NCBI GenBank assembly: GCA_002753185.1
Contig: PDZX01000002.1
Coordinates: forward strand, 1 to 64,000
DNA length: 64,000 nt
From: Magnetococcales bacterium WMHbin3
GTDB taxonomy: Bacteria; Pseudomonadota; Magnetococcia; Magnetococcales; Magnetaquicoccaceae
Direction: 5' to 3'
Under the pieces are notes generated by a model. It was not told the origin of the DNA. It ran no database searches and saw only the letters and a program-made list of their open reading frames with translations. Of the stretch, positions 36,993-47,369 are shown one piece after another. A program made the position numbers and the translations under genes. Position 1 is the stretch's first letter; each line of letters opens with the position of its first letter.

Positions 36993-39542
36993 ATGAATGA
37001 ACTGGCGTCCAGTGAGCCGGATGAGCGCTATCGTTGGTTGCTGGAAGAAAACCAGTCGTTGCGGGCGACCAACAAGAAACAGCATGAATTGCTGAACAAG
37101 CTGATTCTGCAATCCAAGCGCTTGACCAAGCAGAACGAATCTCTCGAACAGCAATCACAGATCCGTGCCGTTGTCAATCGTCTCCTGCTGGATGCCCTGG
37201 AACCTCTGACGTTGCAGGAACATCTCGATCAGGCCATCTTTCTGATCACCTCCCTGCCCTGGCTGGAGAGTCGGATTCTTGGGGCGATCTTTTTGTGGGA
37301 CGACGAGTGCCGGGAGTTGCGCCTGGCGGCGCATCGCGGTTTGCCCCAGCTCCTGCCGGAGCGGTGCGCACGGGTTGACGCCGGCCAGTGCCTGTGTGGC
37401 CAGGCGGCTGCGACCCGGAGGCAGGTGGAGGTGGCCCACTCGCTGGAGGTGACGGACGGCAATCTGGACGGCACCCCCGATCATGGCGTTTTCTGTCTGC
37501 CCATCCAGGGCGGCGACCGGTTGATTGGCGTGCTCACCCTGCGGGTGGATGCCGGCTATGTGCTGAGCAGCGACAACAAGAACCTGCTGCAGGTGATCGT
37601 CAACACCCTGGCCGGCCTCATCATGCGCTGCCAGCAGGAGGCGGAACTGGCCCAGGCCAAGCGGAACGCCGAACAGGCCACCCAGGCCAAAAGTGCCTTT
37701 CTGGCCAACATGAGCCACGAAATCCGCACCCCCATGAACGCCATCATCGGCTTGAGTCACCTGTGTCTGCAAACCGCGTTGACCGATCAGCAGCAGGACT
37801 ATCTGCGCAAGGTGCATAACGCCGCCAACTCCCTGTTGCGGCTGCTCAACGACATTCTCGATTTTTCCAAGATCGAGGCGGGTCGTCTGGAGATGGAGAG
37901 CGTGGATTTCGAGTTGGCCGAGGTGTTGGAGAACCTCACCTCGGTGATTTCGGTGAAGACCAGGGAAAAGGGGTTGCGCTGGTTGTCGGAGGTGGCCCCG
38001 GAGGCGCCGCCGTTCTTGCGTGGCGACCCGTTGCGTCTGGGGCAGGTGTTGACCAATCTGGCCAACAACGCCGTCAAGTTCACGGAGCACGGCGAGGTCT
38101 CGGTTGCGGTTCGGCTGGTCGAGGAGGGGGCGGACGACCTCCTGCTGGAGTTCGCCGTGCGGGATACCGGCATCGGCATGACGCCGGAACAACTGGGAAA
38201 ACTGTTTCAGGAGTTCAGCCAGGCGGACAGCAGCACGACGCGCAAGTACGGCGGTACCGGCCTGGGCCTGGCCATTTCCAGGCGTCTGGTGGAGATGATG
38301 GGCGGGACCATCCGGGTGGAGAGCACATCCGGCCAGGGGAGTCTCTTCGTCTGCACCTCCCGTTTCGGCAGGGCCGTCGCGCCCACGGCGGCGTCCGTCC
38401 AATCCCGGCGGCGCGCCCAGCGCGGTGAGGGGGAGGGGGGGGAGGATGCGCGTGCCCGGATTGCCGGAGCGCACCTGTTGTTGGCCGAGGACAACGAGAT
38501 CAACCAGCAGGTGGCCAGGGAACTGCTGGCCAAGGTCGGCGTCACGCTGACCATCGTGGAGAACGGTCGCCTGGCCGTGGAACGGGTGGCGCGGGAACAT
38601 TTCGACGGTGTGCTCATGGATCTGCAGATGCCGGAGATGGATGGTCTGGACGCCACCCGGCTGATCCGGCGCGAGGGTTCCCGCGCGGCGGAAATTCCCA
38701 TTATCGCCATGACGGCCAATGCCATGGTGGGCGATCAGGAGGCCTGTCTGACGGCGGGGATGAACGATCACATCGCCAAGCCCATCCACCCCGAGACCCT
38801 GTACGCCGTGCTGGCCCGTTGGATTCGTCCCGCCAAGCCTCTGGATCCCGCATCCGTTTCCGTCGAGGTTGCCGAGGCCGCGCCGCCGGGGGCGCTGCCC
38901 GACCTGCCGGGATTCGACACCCGCCAGGCCATGGAGGTGATGGGCGGCAACGTGGGTTTGTATATTGACATTTTGCGGCGTTTCGTTTTCAATCAGGAAA
39001 ATGCCTGTTCGTTAATGTCCGACCAGTTGGCGGCCCAGGATTGGTCCACGCTGGAGCGCACGGCCCACACGCTCAAGGGGTTGGCCGCCAACATCGGCGC
39101 GACGGATTTGCGCATGGCGGCGATGTCCATCGAGGCCGGGGTGAGGGAAAGGATCGGCGCGGCGGCCATCCGTCCTTTGCTGGAGGGCGCCGCGCGGGAG
39201 TTGCACGCGGTGCTGGAGACGATCCGGCGCGCCGTGCCCGGACTGGAGGAGCAAGAGGCTGGTTATGCCGAGGAGGCCGGCGAGGAGGGGGTCACGGACA
39301 AGGAAGCCTTGCAGCCGCTTTTCCTGGAGACCGCCACTCTTGTGGCCAACTTCGATTCGGAGGCCGAGGCGGTCTGCGCGCGGATGCGACCGTTGCTGAA
39401 GACTACACGCGACAAGAATCATTTGACTGCCCTGCAGCAACAGTTGGCGGAATACGATTTCGAGGCCTCTCTGGAAGTGATGCGCCAATGGGCCAAGGAG
39501 GCGGGCTTGACATTGGTCGCCTGTGAGGAGGAACCATCATGA
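36993..39542 (+). CDS. Hybrid sensor histidine kinase (GAF-HisKA-HATPase-REC-Hpt)
   Basis: An 849-residue soluble kinase. A coiled coil (~residues 20-60) leads to a GAF domain (~65-215, with [11 protein letters not shown]). HisKA follows with phospho-acceptor His242 in [15 protein letters not shown], then HATPase_c ([27 protein letters not shown]). A receiver domain has Asp543 in [12 protein letters not shown], and a C-terminal Hpt domain has His692 in [12 protein letters not shown]. Thus the protein contains a complete internal phosphorelay. No membrane segment is seen, so the GAF domain probably senses a cytoplasmic signal. Its stop overlaps the next gene by four bases. Confidence 0.93.
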   Translation: MNELASSEPDERYRWLLEENQSLRATNKKQHELLNKLILQSKRLTKQNESLEQQSQIRAVVNRLLLDALEPLTLQEHLDQAIFLITSLPWLESRILGAIFLWDDECRELRLAAHRGLPQLLPERCARVDAGQCLCGQAAATRRQVEVAHSLEVTDGNLDGTPDHGVFCLPIQGGDRLIGVLTLRVDAGYVLSSDNKNLLQVIVNTLAGLIMRCQQEAELAQAKRNAEQATQAKSAFLANMSHEIRTPMNAIIGLSHLCLQTALTDQQQDYLRKVHNAANSLLRLLNDILDFSKIEAGRLEMESVDFELAEVLENLTSVISVKTREKGLRWLSEVAPEAPPFLRGDPLRLGQVLTNLANNAVKFTEHGEVSVAVRLVEEGADDLLLEFAVRDTGIGMTPEQLGKLFQEFSQADSSTTRKYGGTGLGLAISRRLVEMMGGTIRVESTSGQGSLFVCTSRFGRAVAPTAASVQSRRRAQRGEGEGGEDARARIAGAHLLLAEDNEINQQVARELLAKVGVTLTIVENGRLAVERVAREHFDGVLMDLQMPEMDGLDATRLIRREGSRAAEIPIIAMTANAMVGDQEACLTAGMNDHIAKPIHPETLYAVLARWIRPAKPLDPASVSVEVAEAAPPGALPDLPGFDTRQAMEVMGGNVGLYIDILRRFVFNQENACSLMSDQLAAQDWSTLERTAHTLKGLAANIGATDLRMAAMSIEAGVRERIGAAAIRPLLEGAARELHAVLETIRRAVPGLEEQEAGYAEEAGEEGVTDKEALQPLFLETATLVANFDSEAEAVCARMRPLLKTTRDKNHLTALQQQLAEYDFEASLEVMRQWAKEAGLTLVACEEEPS

Positions 39543-40654
39543 GACATTCCCATGCACCCAAGGAAGGCACGATCCTGTTGGTGGACGACCAGCCGGATCA
39601 GATCAAGGTCATCAAGGCGGCACTGGATGATCGTTATCTGGTCAAGGTGGCCATTCGTGGGGAGGTGGCCTGCCAGATTGCCGCCGGGGGAGGGATCGAT
39701 CTGATTCTCCTGGATATTCTGATGCCGGGGATGGATGGCTACGAGGTGTGCCGCCGTTTGAAGGCCGATCCGGCCACCGCCGGCATTCCGGTGCTGTTTC
39801 TGACCTGCAAGGATACCCAGGATGACGAGTCCGTGGGCCTGCGATTGGGCGCGGTGGATTTCATCCGCAAGCCGAGCAGCGCTGCTGTGGTGTTGCTGCG
39901 TTGCCGCAATACCATTGCCTATATGCGGGCCAGGGAAGATCTGGAGCGCAAGAATGCCCAGTTGCAGGACGCCCTGCGGATTCGCGAGGAGATGGAACGG
40001 ATTGCCCGGCACGATCTCAAGGCCCCTTTGTCCGCCATCCTGAGCCTGCCGGAACTCCTGCTGTTGAATGGACATTTCACCCCGGAGCAGGTCAATTTCC
40101 TGCATATGATCGAAAAGAGCGGGTACGTCATGCTGGACATGATCAACCGGTCGTTGGATCTGTTCCGCATGGAGAACAACACCTACCCGTTCCAGCCGGA
40201 GCCGTTCGACCTGTTGGAGACCCTGAAGCATATCGTGGCCGATTGCACCCGGTGTGGCCATGCGGTCAAGGCGCGCATCGTCATGGAGGAGGGGGAGCGG
40301 TTCATGGTGCTTGGCGAGAAATGGCTGAGTTACCCGCTGTTTTACAATCTGATCCTGAACGCCATCGAGGCGGTCGGTTCGGATGGAGAGGTGCAGATCG
40401 AACTCTCCAGTGACGAGGCGTTCGGTTTGATCCGGATCAGCAACCCCGGCGAGGTGCCGCCGGAGATCCGTGAGCGCTTTTTCGAGAAGTACATCACCAT
40501 CGGCAAGCCCAAGGGCACCGGCCTGGGCACCTATTCCGCATGGTTGGCGGTTCGGACCCAGGGTGGGCGGATCGAACTGGACGCCAGCGTTGCCGGCAGG
40601 ACCTCGGTCCTGGTGGCCCTGCCCCGTCCGCAAGGGGTTTGGGCATCTTCATGA
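39539..40654 (+). CDS. Receiver domain-histidine kinase protein
   Basis: A 371-residue protein with an N-terminal receiver (Asp59 in [16 protein letters not shown], Lys in FIRKPSS) and a C-terminal kinase: His158 in [14 protein letters not shown] (HisKA) and an HATPase with [11 protein letters not shown] and [13 protein letters not shown]. The kinase output is probably set by phosphorylation of its own receiver from the upstream Hpt. Start and stop both overlap neighbours by four bases. Confidence 0.9.
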   Translation: MRHSHAPKEGTILLVDDQPDQIKVIKAALDDRYLVKVAIRGEVACQIAAGGGIDLILLDILMPGMDGYEVCRRLKADPATAGIPVLFLTCKDTQDDESVGLRLGAVDFIRKPSSAAVVLLRCRNTIAYMRAREDLERKNAQLQDALRIREEMERIARHDLKAPLSAILSLPELLLLNGHFTPEQVNFLHMIEKSGYVMLDMINRSLDLFRMENNTYPFQPEPFDLLETLKHIVADCTRCGHAVKARIVMEEGERFMVLGEKWLSYPLFYNLILNAIEAVGSDGEVQIELSSDEAFGLIRISNPGEVPPEIRERFFEKYITIGKPKGTGLGTYSAWLAVRTQGGRIELDASVAGRTSVLVALPRPQGVWASS

Positions 40655-41775
40655 CGACGCGCAAGCCCCTGGTGTTGGTGGTGGACGACACCCCGGACAA
40701 CATCACCATCCTGAAAAAGGTGTTGGAACAGGATTGCGCGGTGCGGCCAGCCATCAACGGCAAGGCGGCGCTGAAGGCGGTTCTGGTCGCGCCGATGCCG
40801 GATCTGATCCTGCTGGACGTCATGATGCCGGAGCTGGATGGCTACGAGGTGTGCCGCCAACTCAAGGCGGACCCCCGCACGCGGGAGATACCGGTCATTT
40901 TCGTGACCGCCCGCTCCCAGGTGGCCGATGAGGTGCAGGGCCTGGAGATGGGAGCGGTGGATTATATCGTCAAGCCGATCTCCCCGCCGATCGTGTTGGC
41001 GCGGGTCAGGACGCACCTGGCGTTGAGCGCGGCCAACCGGCAGCTGGAATCCCACAATCGGCGTCTGATGGACGAGCGCGATCTGATGGAGGCGATCCTC
41101 CTGAAGATGCACGAGGCCTGCCGTTTCGAGTCCCGTTGGGCGTGTCATCTGGCCGTGCCGTTGGAGGCGACCGCCGGGGACATGCACCTGGCCGCCTTTG
41201 CCCCGGATGGCCGGCATCTCGTTTTTCTGGGGGACATGACGGGTCATGGGTTGCCTGCCGCCATTGCCGCGCCCCTGGTCAGTTATATCTTTTCACACAT
41301 GGTCGATGCCAACGCGCCGGGGGAGCGTCTGTTGTGGGAGGTCAACCGGCAGCTCAACATGCGTCTGCCGGTGGGTTTCTTTTGCGCCGCCATCCTGCTG
41401 GAGATCGATGCCGGGCGCGATCGCGCCACGGTATGGAACGCGGCCATGCCCGAGGTCCTGTGGTTGCGCGAGGGTGTCTTTCTGGAATCTTGCGTATCCG
41501 AGAGCCTGCCGCTGGGCGTCGCGGAGGAACTGGCGCCCGACGGGCTGGCGACGCACCTGGAACTGGCGTCCGGGGATCGGCTGTATCTCTATTCCGATGG
41601 CATCATCGAGGCGGTCAATCCGGAGGAGGAGCCTTTCGGTCTGCCGCGATTGCAGGTATTTCTGCAGGAGATGGCCGTCGGAGTCACCACCCTGGAGGAT
41701 CTGCCCCCTCTGCTCGAGACGTTTACTAATGCCTCGGTGCATGACGATCTGACCTTGATCGAGGTGATGGTTTAG
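40651..41775 (+). CDS. Response regulator with SpoIIE/PP2C phosphatase output
   Basis: A 374-residue protein: receiver with Asp56 in [16 protein letters not shown], a short coiled coil (~residues 125-150), then a PP2C-type Ser/Thr phosphatase (SpoIIE/RsbU style) with [16 protein letters not shown] and [10 protein letters not shown] supplying metal-binding Asp residues. Such phosphatases usually act on anti-sigma-factor antagonists. No STAS or anti-sigma gene is adjacent, so the substrate is unknown. Translationally coupled to the kinase before it. Confidence 0.9.
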   Translation: MTTRKPLVLVVDDTPDNITILKKVLEQDCAVRPAINGKAALKAVLVAPMPDLILLDVMMPELDGYEVCRQLKADPRTREIPVIFVTARSQVADEVQGLEMGAVDYIVKPISPPIVLARVRTHLALSAANRQLESHNRRLMDERDLMEAILLKMHEACRFESRWACHLAVPLEATAGDMHLAAFAPDGRHLVFLGDMTGHGLPAAIAAPLVSYIFSHMVDANAPGERLLWEVNRQLNMRLPVGFFCAAILLEIDAGRDRATVWNAAMPEVLWLREGVFLESCVSESLPLGVAEELAPDGLATHLELASGDRLYLYSDGIIEAVNPEEEPFGLPRLQVFLQEMAVGVTTLEDLPPLLETFTNASVHDDLTLIEVMV

Positions 41776-41800
41776 TGGGTCAATAGGGAGGTGTGGTGCG

Positions 41801-41827
41801 TCACAAGGGCCTGCGAGGCTCTTGTGA
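41801..41827 (+). terminator. Hairpin after the signalling operon
   Basis: TCACAAGGGCCT and AGGCTCTTGTGA form a 12-bp stem with one G-T wobble and a GCG loop, 26 bases past the stop codon. No T run follows (TCAAATACAG), so it is either a weak terminator or an RNA end-protecting structure. Confidence 0.5.
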
Positions 41828-41912
41828 TCAAATACAGCCAATATGTTTGATTGCTAAATGGTGTCAATTCGGCATGCTGTTAAAGGTGTTGTGATGTATG
41901 GAGGGTTCTGAT

Positions 41913-43184
41913 ATGGGCGTGTTGCGTCTTTTGCTTGCTATTAGTGTATTTGCCGACCATAGCGGGAAGTCTGTTGTTTTGGACCTGCTTATAAGAGATT
42001 ATTTGTCTGTAAAGTTGTTTTTTATTGTGTCCGGATTTTATATGTCTATGGTTTTGAATGAAAAATATACACAAAATCACGCATACGCATTGTTTGTTCA
42101 AAATAGAATTTTACGATTATATCCTGTTTACCTGTTGTGTTTGATTATTAAAATTTTCATTTCCTATTATGCTTTTACTTTAAATTATGCTTCGGTTTAT
42201 ATATCATCAGTTCCAAAATTGATGCACAATTTTGAAAATTTTAGTTTTTTAGCGATTCTTTATCTTATTTTATCCAATATTTTTATTGTTGGCTCGAATT
42301 TGGCGGAATTTATCACGGTTCCCTACGTTCCGAGATTTACTGATGTGCTTATTCTTGCTCAAGGTTGGTCGCTTGATGTCGAGTTTCTTTTTTATCTGAT
42401 CGTGCCATTCTTGGCCAGATCAAATTTAAGAATATTATTTACAATATTGTTTACCAGCCAGGCAATTTATATTTTAACTAATATTCAATTTAATCGTCCA
42501 TTCTCGCCTGGACACTTCTATAATAGATATTGCTTTATTTCTGAATTATGGTTGTTTATACTCGGGATGATCGCTTATCGATTTTATGGCTCTTATCGAT
42601 TTTTTTGCACGACAAAACCGGATTGTTTGTGGATCAGAATCTATAAAATTATCGCTATTGGTGGGATTGTTTTGTTCGGTGTATTCTGCTTTAAGAATTA
42701 TCTTTATGAAGGACTTAATTATTATTTTTTACAGCTGCGTAAATTTTATTATATTGATGATTTTATTATAATCGGTCTCGTAACTATTATTGTTCCGTTT
42801 TTGTTTCATGTGACGCACCAGTCCAAGCTGGATAAACAGCTTGGAGATCTTTCTTATCCTTTATATCTTGTTCATGCGCCAATTTTGTTTGGCCTACCGG
42901 CTGTTTTTCCATTCATGCCTCAGTGGTTTGTAACGTTTCATTCTGAAATTTCTTTAATAATCTCTTTGTGTTTAGCGGTTTTGTTTGCAAGATATCTCGA
43001 AAGTAAAATCGACGTCTATAGACAATTACGCGTCAAGAACCAGTCGTATGCTATATCCGAGACAAATCCATTATTGAAGGCGGCACTCTATCTGCTCCTT
43101 GTTCCAGTGTTATTGATCATGATCATAGAGATATTGGTTGTCCTGCCTGATATGCAAAGATATATAAATAAAATAATTATTTGA
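41913..43184 (+). CDS. Acyltransferase family 3 (OafA/YrhL-like) membrane protein
   Basis: A 423-residue multi-pass protein with about ten hydrophobic segments. The N-terminus RLLLAISVFADHSGK aligns with the acyltransferase-3 start RAIAALLVVLFHA-like region, although the usual His is preceded by Asp here (ADHS). LSVKLFFIVSGFYMS is the conserved FFVLSGFL-type motif. These enzymes O-acetylate or acylate surface polysaccharides. GGAGGG eight bases before the ATG at 41913 fixes the start. G+C is only about 32%, against about 64% around it, so the gene was almost certainly acquired. It stands alone, between unrelated genes. Confidence 0.82.
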   Translation: MGVLRLLLAISVFADHSGKSVVLDLLIRDYLSVKLFFIVSGFYMSMVLNEKYTQNHAYALFVQNRILRLYPVYLLCLIIKIFISYYAFTLNYASVYISSVPKLMHNFENFSFLAILYLILSNIFIVGSNLAEFITVPYVPRFTDVLILAQGWSLDVEFLFYLIVPFLARSNLRILFTILFTSQAIYILTNIQFNRPFSPGHFYNRYCFISELWLFILGMIAYRFYGSYRFFCTTKPDCLWIRIYKIIAIGGIVLFGVFCFKNYLYEGLNYYFLQLRKFYYIDDFIIIGLVTIIVPFLFHVTHQSKLDKQLGDLSYPLYLVHAPILFGLPAVFPFMPQWFVTFHSEISLIISLCLAVLFARYLESKIDVYRQLRVKNQSYAISETNPLLKAALYLLLVPVLLIMIIEILVVLPDMQRYINKIII

Positions 43185-43199
43185 CTGGTTGGCCCGCGT

Positions 43200-44930
43200 C
43201 TACCGGAAAAAATTCTTGAAAAAATCGGGTTGCAGCAGGTGCGGGAAATGGGTGGTCGGCTGGAAATCGGCCAACTGGGCCTTGCCGCGATTGAGATGCC
43301 AACCCAGCAAGGACTCGGCGTCGGCGGAGTAGGCGAAATAGCGCAGTGACGACCAGATGACCCAATGCTTCAGATCCTTGTGGACGAACAAGGCGATCTT
43401 CTCGTCGCCGCGCATCACGTCGTACCAGCGGATGGTGCCGTCTTCCAGGGCGGCCACCACCCACGCGCTGTTGCCCGATACATTCACCGCCCAGACCGGC
43501 GCCGGCGTGGCCACGGTCCATTGCGCGTGGCCGTTTTTGGTATAGAACCGCAAATGACGCGAGGTTCCCAGGACGAAAAAGCGCTCCCTGGGATCCATGG
43601 CCAAGGCGTGGAGAGTCTCCCCGCGGTCCAGTTCCATGGGACGCCCGTTGAAAGTCACCGGCGCCTCCCCCCCACCGGCGACCCGTATCTCCGCCGATTG
43701 CAGGCGGGGGGCGCTCAACCCCTGCGCCGGAATGCCGCCATTGAGCAGGAGTTGGCTTACGGAAAATTGCTGCCGGCCTTTATCGGCGGAGAATTCCACC
43801 ACATCCCCGAGTTGCGAGACCCGAAAATCCATGGCGTTGCCCTTGAAATTCAGCAGGGTCGATTCCTTGATGAAGATTGGAAATCCCTGGTTGTCCAGTA
43901 CGCCGATGGTCGGGTCCGCCGCCGCGAAGACCAGCCCGCCATTCTTGAGGGGCAGGATGTGCATGATGGTGGCATGGGTGGCCGCCACATCGATATACTC
44001 GCCACGCCCCTTGTGGTTCGGTTCTCCGGCCAGCCCCCAGATGCGGATCAGGGTGCGTCCCTTGTCGGCATGGCTGCCGCCCGCGTAAAGGGTGCGCCCG
44101 TCGGCGGACCAGGCCACGGTCCAGAGATTGTGGGCAACCCCCGTCACCTCCGGGAAATAGAGCAGACTCAGGTCCGTACCGGACAGAACCGCCACCGTGG
44201 GGCGATCCCGGAATCCCACCGCCACCTTGCCGCCGTCCGGCGAGAAGGCCACCCCGTGCGGCTGAGCGTTGCGCGCCAGTTGTTTGACCATCAGCAGACG
44301 GAAGTTGGCGTCGTACAGTCGCACCGCTCCGTCGTAACCGCTGACGACCAGTTTGCCGTCCGGGGCGAAATCGACCCAGTTGGCGGGGACCTGGTACGGC
44401 TCGCTCTGGTAGACCAGCGCGCCGTCCGGAATGCCGTAGACCCGCAATCCCTCCTTGTTGGCGAACACCGTGGCCAGATAGGAGCCGTTGCGCGAAAAGG
44501 CCATATGGGTGATGGCCTCCGGCACGTTGAGGATGCGCCTGCGTATGACGCCGGAGCGGACGTCGATCAGGTAGATGCAGTAGTTGTCCTCCCACTCCTG
44601 GCCGGTTTGACCCGACACGGCCACGGTGCGGCCGTCGGGAGAGAAGGCCAGCGAGTAGAGCGCCCCTTCGTTGGTCAGGCCGATGGGGACGCGAAAGGTG
44701 AGAACCGGCTTGCCTGTCCGCAGGGACCAGACGCGCAGGGTCTTGTCCTCCGCGACCGAAAAGAGGAAGCGCTCCTCGTTATCGACGGCGATGTGGCGTA
44801 TCTGACCGCTGTGCATGCCGGTCTCGACGCGTGGCAAAGGTTCCGCAGGGGGAAGGCGTTCCAGGGGGGCATTGGTCACGCACAGGCCGGAGGTGGGCAG
44901 GGCGAAGAGCAACGCCATGGCTAGGCACAC
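43200..44930 (-). CDS. WD40-like beta-propeller protein, probably exported
   Basis: A protein of about 576 residues built of WD40-type repeats: HSGQIRHIAVDNEERFLFSVAEDKTLRVWSL (in part), SLAFSPDGRTVAVSG, THMAFSRNGSYLATV, WVDFAPDGKLVVSG and VAWSADGRTLYAGG. The N-terminus has a hydrophobic stretch (AMALLFALPTSG) like a signal peptide, so it may act in the periplasm, probably as a binding scaffold. The start is uncertain: GTG at 44930 or ATG at 44918 are the only normal codons near the signal, and both leave few positive residues; ATA upstream would give a better n-region. The gene is convergent with the acyltransferase and divergent from a small gene. Confidence 0.78.
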   Translation of the reverse strand: MCLAMALLFALPTSGLCVTNAPLERLPPAEPLPRVETGMHSGQIRHIAVDNEERFLFSVAEDKTLRVWSLRTGKPVLTFRVPIGLTNEGALYSLAFSPDGRTVAVSGQTGQEWEDNYCIYLIDVRSGVIRRRILNVPEAITHMAFSRNGSYLATVFANKEGLRVYGIPDGALVYQSEPYQVPANWVDFAPDGKLVVSGYDGAVRLYDANFRLLMVKQLARNAQPHGVAFSPDGGKVAVGFRDRPTVAVLSGTDLSLLYFPEVTGVAHNLWTVAWSADGRTLYAGGSHADKGRTLIRIWGLAGEPNHKGRGEYIDVAATHATIMHILPLKNGGLVFAAADPTIGVLDNQGFPIFIKESTLLNFKGNAMDFRVSQLGDVVEFSADKGRQQFSVSQLLLNGGIPAQGLSAPRLQSAEIRVAGGGEAPVTFNGRPMELDRGETLHALAMDPRERFFVLGTSRHLRFYTKNGHAQWTVATPAPVWAVNVSGNSAWVVAALEDGTIRWYDVMRGDEKIALFVHKDLKHWVIWSSLRYFAYSADAESLLGWHLNRGKAQLADFQPTTHFPHLLQPDFFKNFFR

Positions 44931-45047
44931 GGCCGACAGGTGGCGAAAGAACGGGCCAAAGGGATTTTTTATGGTTTTCGCGTCTGTTTTGCGGTATGAT
45001 CGACCCGTACAGTGTCGATAGGCGCTCAAGCTGCCCCGGAGTGTTCG

Positions 45048-45359
45048 ATGAACCCGAAATTCCTTACCTCCGACCTGACCCAATTGGATCCCCTGGCCCT
45101 GGAAAAGATCGCCAGGATCGCCGAACAGGCGAGGCATTCCCTGCTGATGGGGATCGCCACGATCCGCCACATGGACGACCCCGCCGAATCTGGCCTTGGG
45201 GAGGATTCGGACCAGATGGTGGCGCAACTGGGACACCTGACCCTCATGTGGGACGAGATCTTCCAACGCGCCAGCCAGTTGCTGCACGACGCGGACGGCG
45301 CCGCGCACGATCCCTGGCCGGAATCCAACCCGCCGGTCCCGCCGGTGACCTTGCATTAA
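45048..45359 (+). CDS. Small helical protein of unknown function
   Basis: A 103-residue protein, mostly helical (PLALEKIARIAEQARHSLLMGIATIRHM), with a Pro-rich tail. No family recognised. GGAG lies eight bases before the ATG. Its TAA shares the bases TTAA with the stop of the convergent exonuclease gene. Codon use matches neighbours. Confidence 0.55.
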   Translation: MNPKFLTSDLTQLDPLALEKIARIAEQARHSLLMGIATIRHMDDPAESGLGEDSDQMVAQLGHLTLMWDEIFQRASQLLHDADGAAHDPWPESNPPVPPVTLH

Positions 45360-46003
45360 CAGCATCGTGCCGGTTCCTCCAGCAGACCCCGCTCCCGCAT
45401 CACCAGATAGATCTCCCGGCTGATCCAGGCATCGGTCGCGGCATAAACGAGCTGGAACGTCTTGAGTTCCGGGTTCTCCCAGTTGGAACATTGCGCCCGT
45501 TTGGAGATGCGCATCCCGAACAGATGGGCGGCCAGACCGCGCAGTCCCTGACTGGCGATCGAGGATTTGCGGGCGACCTCGCCCACGTCCACGAAGCCGC
45601 GTGGCGCGAAGGAAAACAGGGTTTGCAGGGCGCGCACGTCGTAATCGAGGCCCACGCCGACCTTTTTGCGGGTCGGGTCGTTCAACAGGCGGATCAGGGG
45701 CGTGAAATTGCTCATCCCCTTGAACTGGAAAAGATAGACCGTATCGGCCGCTGCCAGTTGCAGCAGGGCGGGAAAGTAGTTCTCGCCTTTGCGGAAGGCG
45801 GGCCGGGTTTCCGTGTCGAAGCCCAACACCTCTTCCCTGGCCAGACGGGTCACGGCCTCTGCCGCCTCGTGGTCGGTGCGGCTCAGATGGATGGGGCCGT
45901 TCCAGCGTTTCACCGGGAGTTGGTTGACCTCCTCGCTGGTCAGCTTGCGGGTCCATTCCGCCGGAATGACGGTTCTGAAGGGCGATGCGGATGGATGGTT
46001 CAT
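45356..46003 (-). CDS. 3'-5' exonuclease, DEDDy (RNase D-like) family
   Basis: A 215-residue single-domain exonuclease. LGFDTETRPAF gives the first Asp and Glu, VGLDYDVRAL the second Asp, and LVYAATDAWIS the Y-x3-D motif with the last Asp, so all DEDDy residues are present. It lacks the HRDC domains of full RNase D and resembles the short WRN-exonuclease-like proteins. Substrate (RNA or DNA) is not known. The flavoprotein gene is just upstream, seven bases away. Confidence 0.88.
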   Translation of the reverse strand: MNHPSASPFRTVIPAEWTRKLTSEEVNQLPVKRWNGPIHLSRTDHEAAEAVTRLAREEVLGFDTETRPAFRKGENYFPALLQLAAADTVYLFQFKGMSNFTPLIRLLNDPTRKKVGVGLDYDVRALQTLFSFAPRGFVDVGEVARKSSIASQGLRGLAAHLFGMRISKRAQCSNWENPELKTFQLVYAATDAWISREIYLVMRERGLLEEPARCC

Positions 46004-46010
46004 GATCCGG

Positions 46011-47369
46011 TCAGCTCCCCCTTTTGCCGAGCGTTGTCACGGTGGAGAGCAGCAGGCGCCAGAAAAAGAGTGGATGCAAGGTGCGCAAAAAGATCTCCCG
46101 GTAAGTCGCGCTGCCGGTGAAGGTATCCCACAACACCCGGCTCATGGCCCGCCGTTCCGGGGCCATGGGGGTTTCCCGCCGCACCATGTCCACCATGCCG
46201 CGCTCGAGGAAGCGCCATTTCTGATACAGCACCGTTATTTTAAAAATCACTTTTCCGATCCCATTGTCCCGGTCGATGGCGCTTACGACCGGGAGATATT
46301 GCCGCTGAAAATCATTGGCGGAAATCCCGAAGAACAGGGCCGTCACCACACTGGCCTTGGCCGTGGTGTAGGCCGCGCCGATGCCATCCTTGTAAAGCCG
46401 GGAGATGGCGGCATCCCCCACCAGGACCACCCGGTCGCCGTAGGGGTGGACGGCCGGTCCGAGGTTCAGGCGCGGTCCGCACTGGCAGGCCACGCCCGGC
46501 CCCTGTTGACACTTGATGCCCTTCCGCCAGGCCAGGTCCGGGGGGAAACAGCACCGGGTCTCCGGGGCGGCGAAGAACCGTTCCGTCACCTCCTGATCCA
46601 CATCATCCCCCAACAGGCAGACCGTGACGTACTCCACCTTTGGGATGATCGCCGCGAACTTGAGTCGCGGGATGTCCAGCAGGAAGATGTGCATCGAGTT
46701 GCCCAGAAAACGCTGCACCGTTTCGGCCCCCAGGTGGATCTCCACCACCACGCCCCGCGTCACCGGCGGGGGTTGAAAGTCGATGCCCAGCCCCTCGAAG
46801 AGTTTCAAACCGCCGGTATTGACCCCCACCGCCCCGATGAGCAGGTCATAGGTGTCCGGCGCGCCCTGCCGGGTGGAGACCTGGGGACGGCCATCCTCCG
46901 CCATGCTCAGCTCCGTCACCCGTTGCGGCAGGAGCCTTGCCCCCTTGCGCCGCGCCATCTCCAACAGGAAACCGTCGAAGCTGATCCAGGTGTGTTCGTC
47001 GGTTTCCGGGGCGCGTGGGCCGCCGCCGCGATAGACCGTGGCGATGCGCAGCTCGTCCGCCGGGGTGGGGATGGAGACCACCGGCAGCCCGCTGGTATGC
47101 AGCACGTAGGCCTCGATCCCGCGCTGCACCACCAGGGGTGGGAGGTTGATCCCCTCGGCGGCCAGGGTTTGCACCAGGGTCTCGGAGACCACCCCGGCGC
47201 ACATGTTGCATCCGGCGGGACCGAACCGCGCGAAATCCCGTGGTTCATAGATGTCCACATTCAGGTGTACGCCGATGCGCGCGGCCAGTTCCAGGAGGAA
47301 GTAGGCCGCCAGGGAACCGGCCGGCCCGCCGCCCACCACCGCCACCCGCGACTGGTCCGTGAGTTTCAT
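46011..47369 (-). CDS. FAD-dependent oxidoreductase, geranylgeranyl-reductase-like, Cys-rich
   Basis: A 452-residue flavoprotein. VAVVGGGPAGSLAAYFLLEL near the N-terminus is the FAD dinucleotide motif and RVVLVGDAAISRLYKDGIGAAY the second conserved motif of geranylgeranyl reductase-like enzymes. Two Cys clusters are unusual: CNMCAG at about residues 53-58, and CC, C, C and CQC in the segment around residues 285-310. These could bind an Fe-S cluster. A C-terminal extension (~80 residues) has a hydrophobic patch near its end. Substrate is unknown; isoprenoid or quinone reduction is possible. It overlaps the upstream gene by four bases. Confidence 0.75.
   Translation of the reverse strand: MKLTDQSRVAVVGGGPAGSLAAYFLLELAARIGVHLNVDIYEPRDFARFGPAGCNMCAGVVSETLVQTLAAEGINLPPLVVQRGIEAYVLHTSGLPVVSIPTPADELRIATVYRGGGPRAPETDEHTWISFDGFLLEMARRKGARLLPQRVTELSMAEDGRPQVSTRQGAPDTYDLLIGAVGVNTGGLKLFEGLGIDFQPPPVTRGVVVEIHLGAETVQRFLGNSMHIFLLDIPRLKFAAIIPKVEYVTVCLLGDDVDQEVTERFFAAPETRCCFPPDLAWRKGIKCQQGPGVACQCGPRLNLGPAVHPYGDRVVLVGDAAISRLYKDGIGAAYTTAKASVVTALFFGISANDFQRQYLPVVSAIDRDNGIGKVIFKITVLYQKWRFLERGMVDMVRRETPMAPERRAMSRVLWDTFTGSATYREIFLRTLHPLFFWRLLLSTVTTLGKRGS

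Noticed and set aside
43365-44924. A 519-codon plus-strand frame opposite the WD40-like gene
   Set aside because: The minus-strand product has clear repeated FSPDG-type motifs; the plus-strand frame has none.
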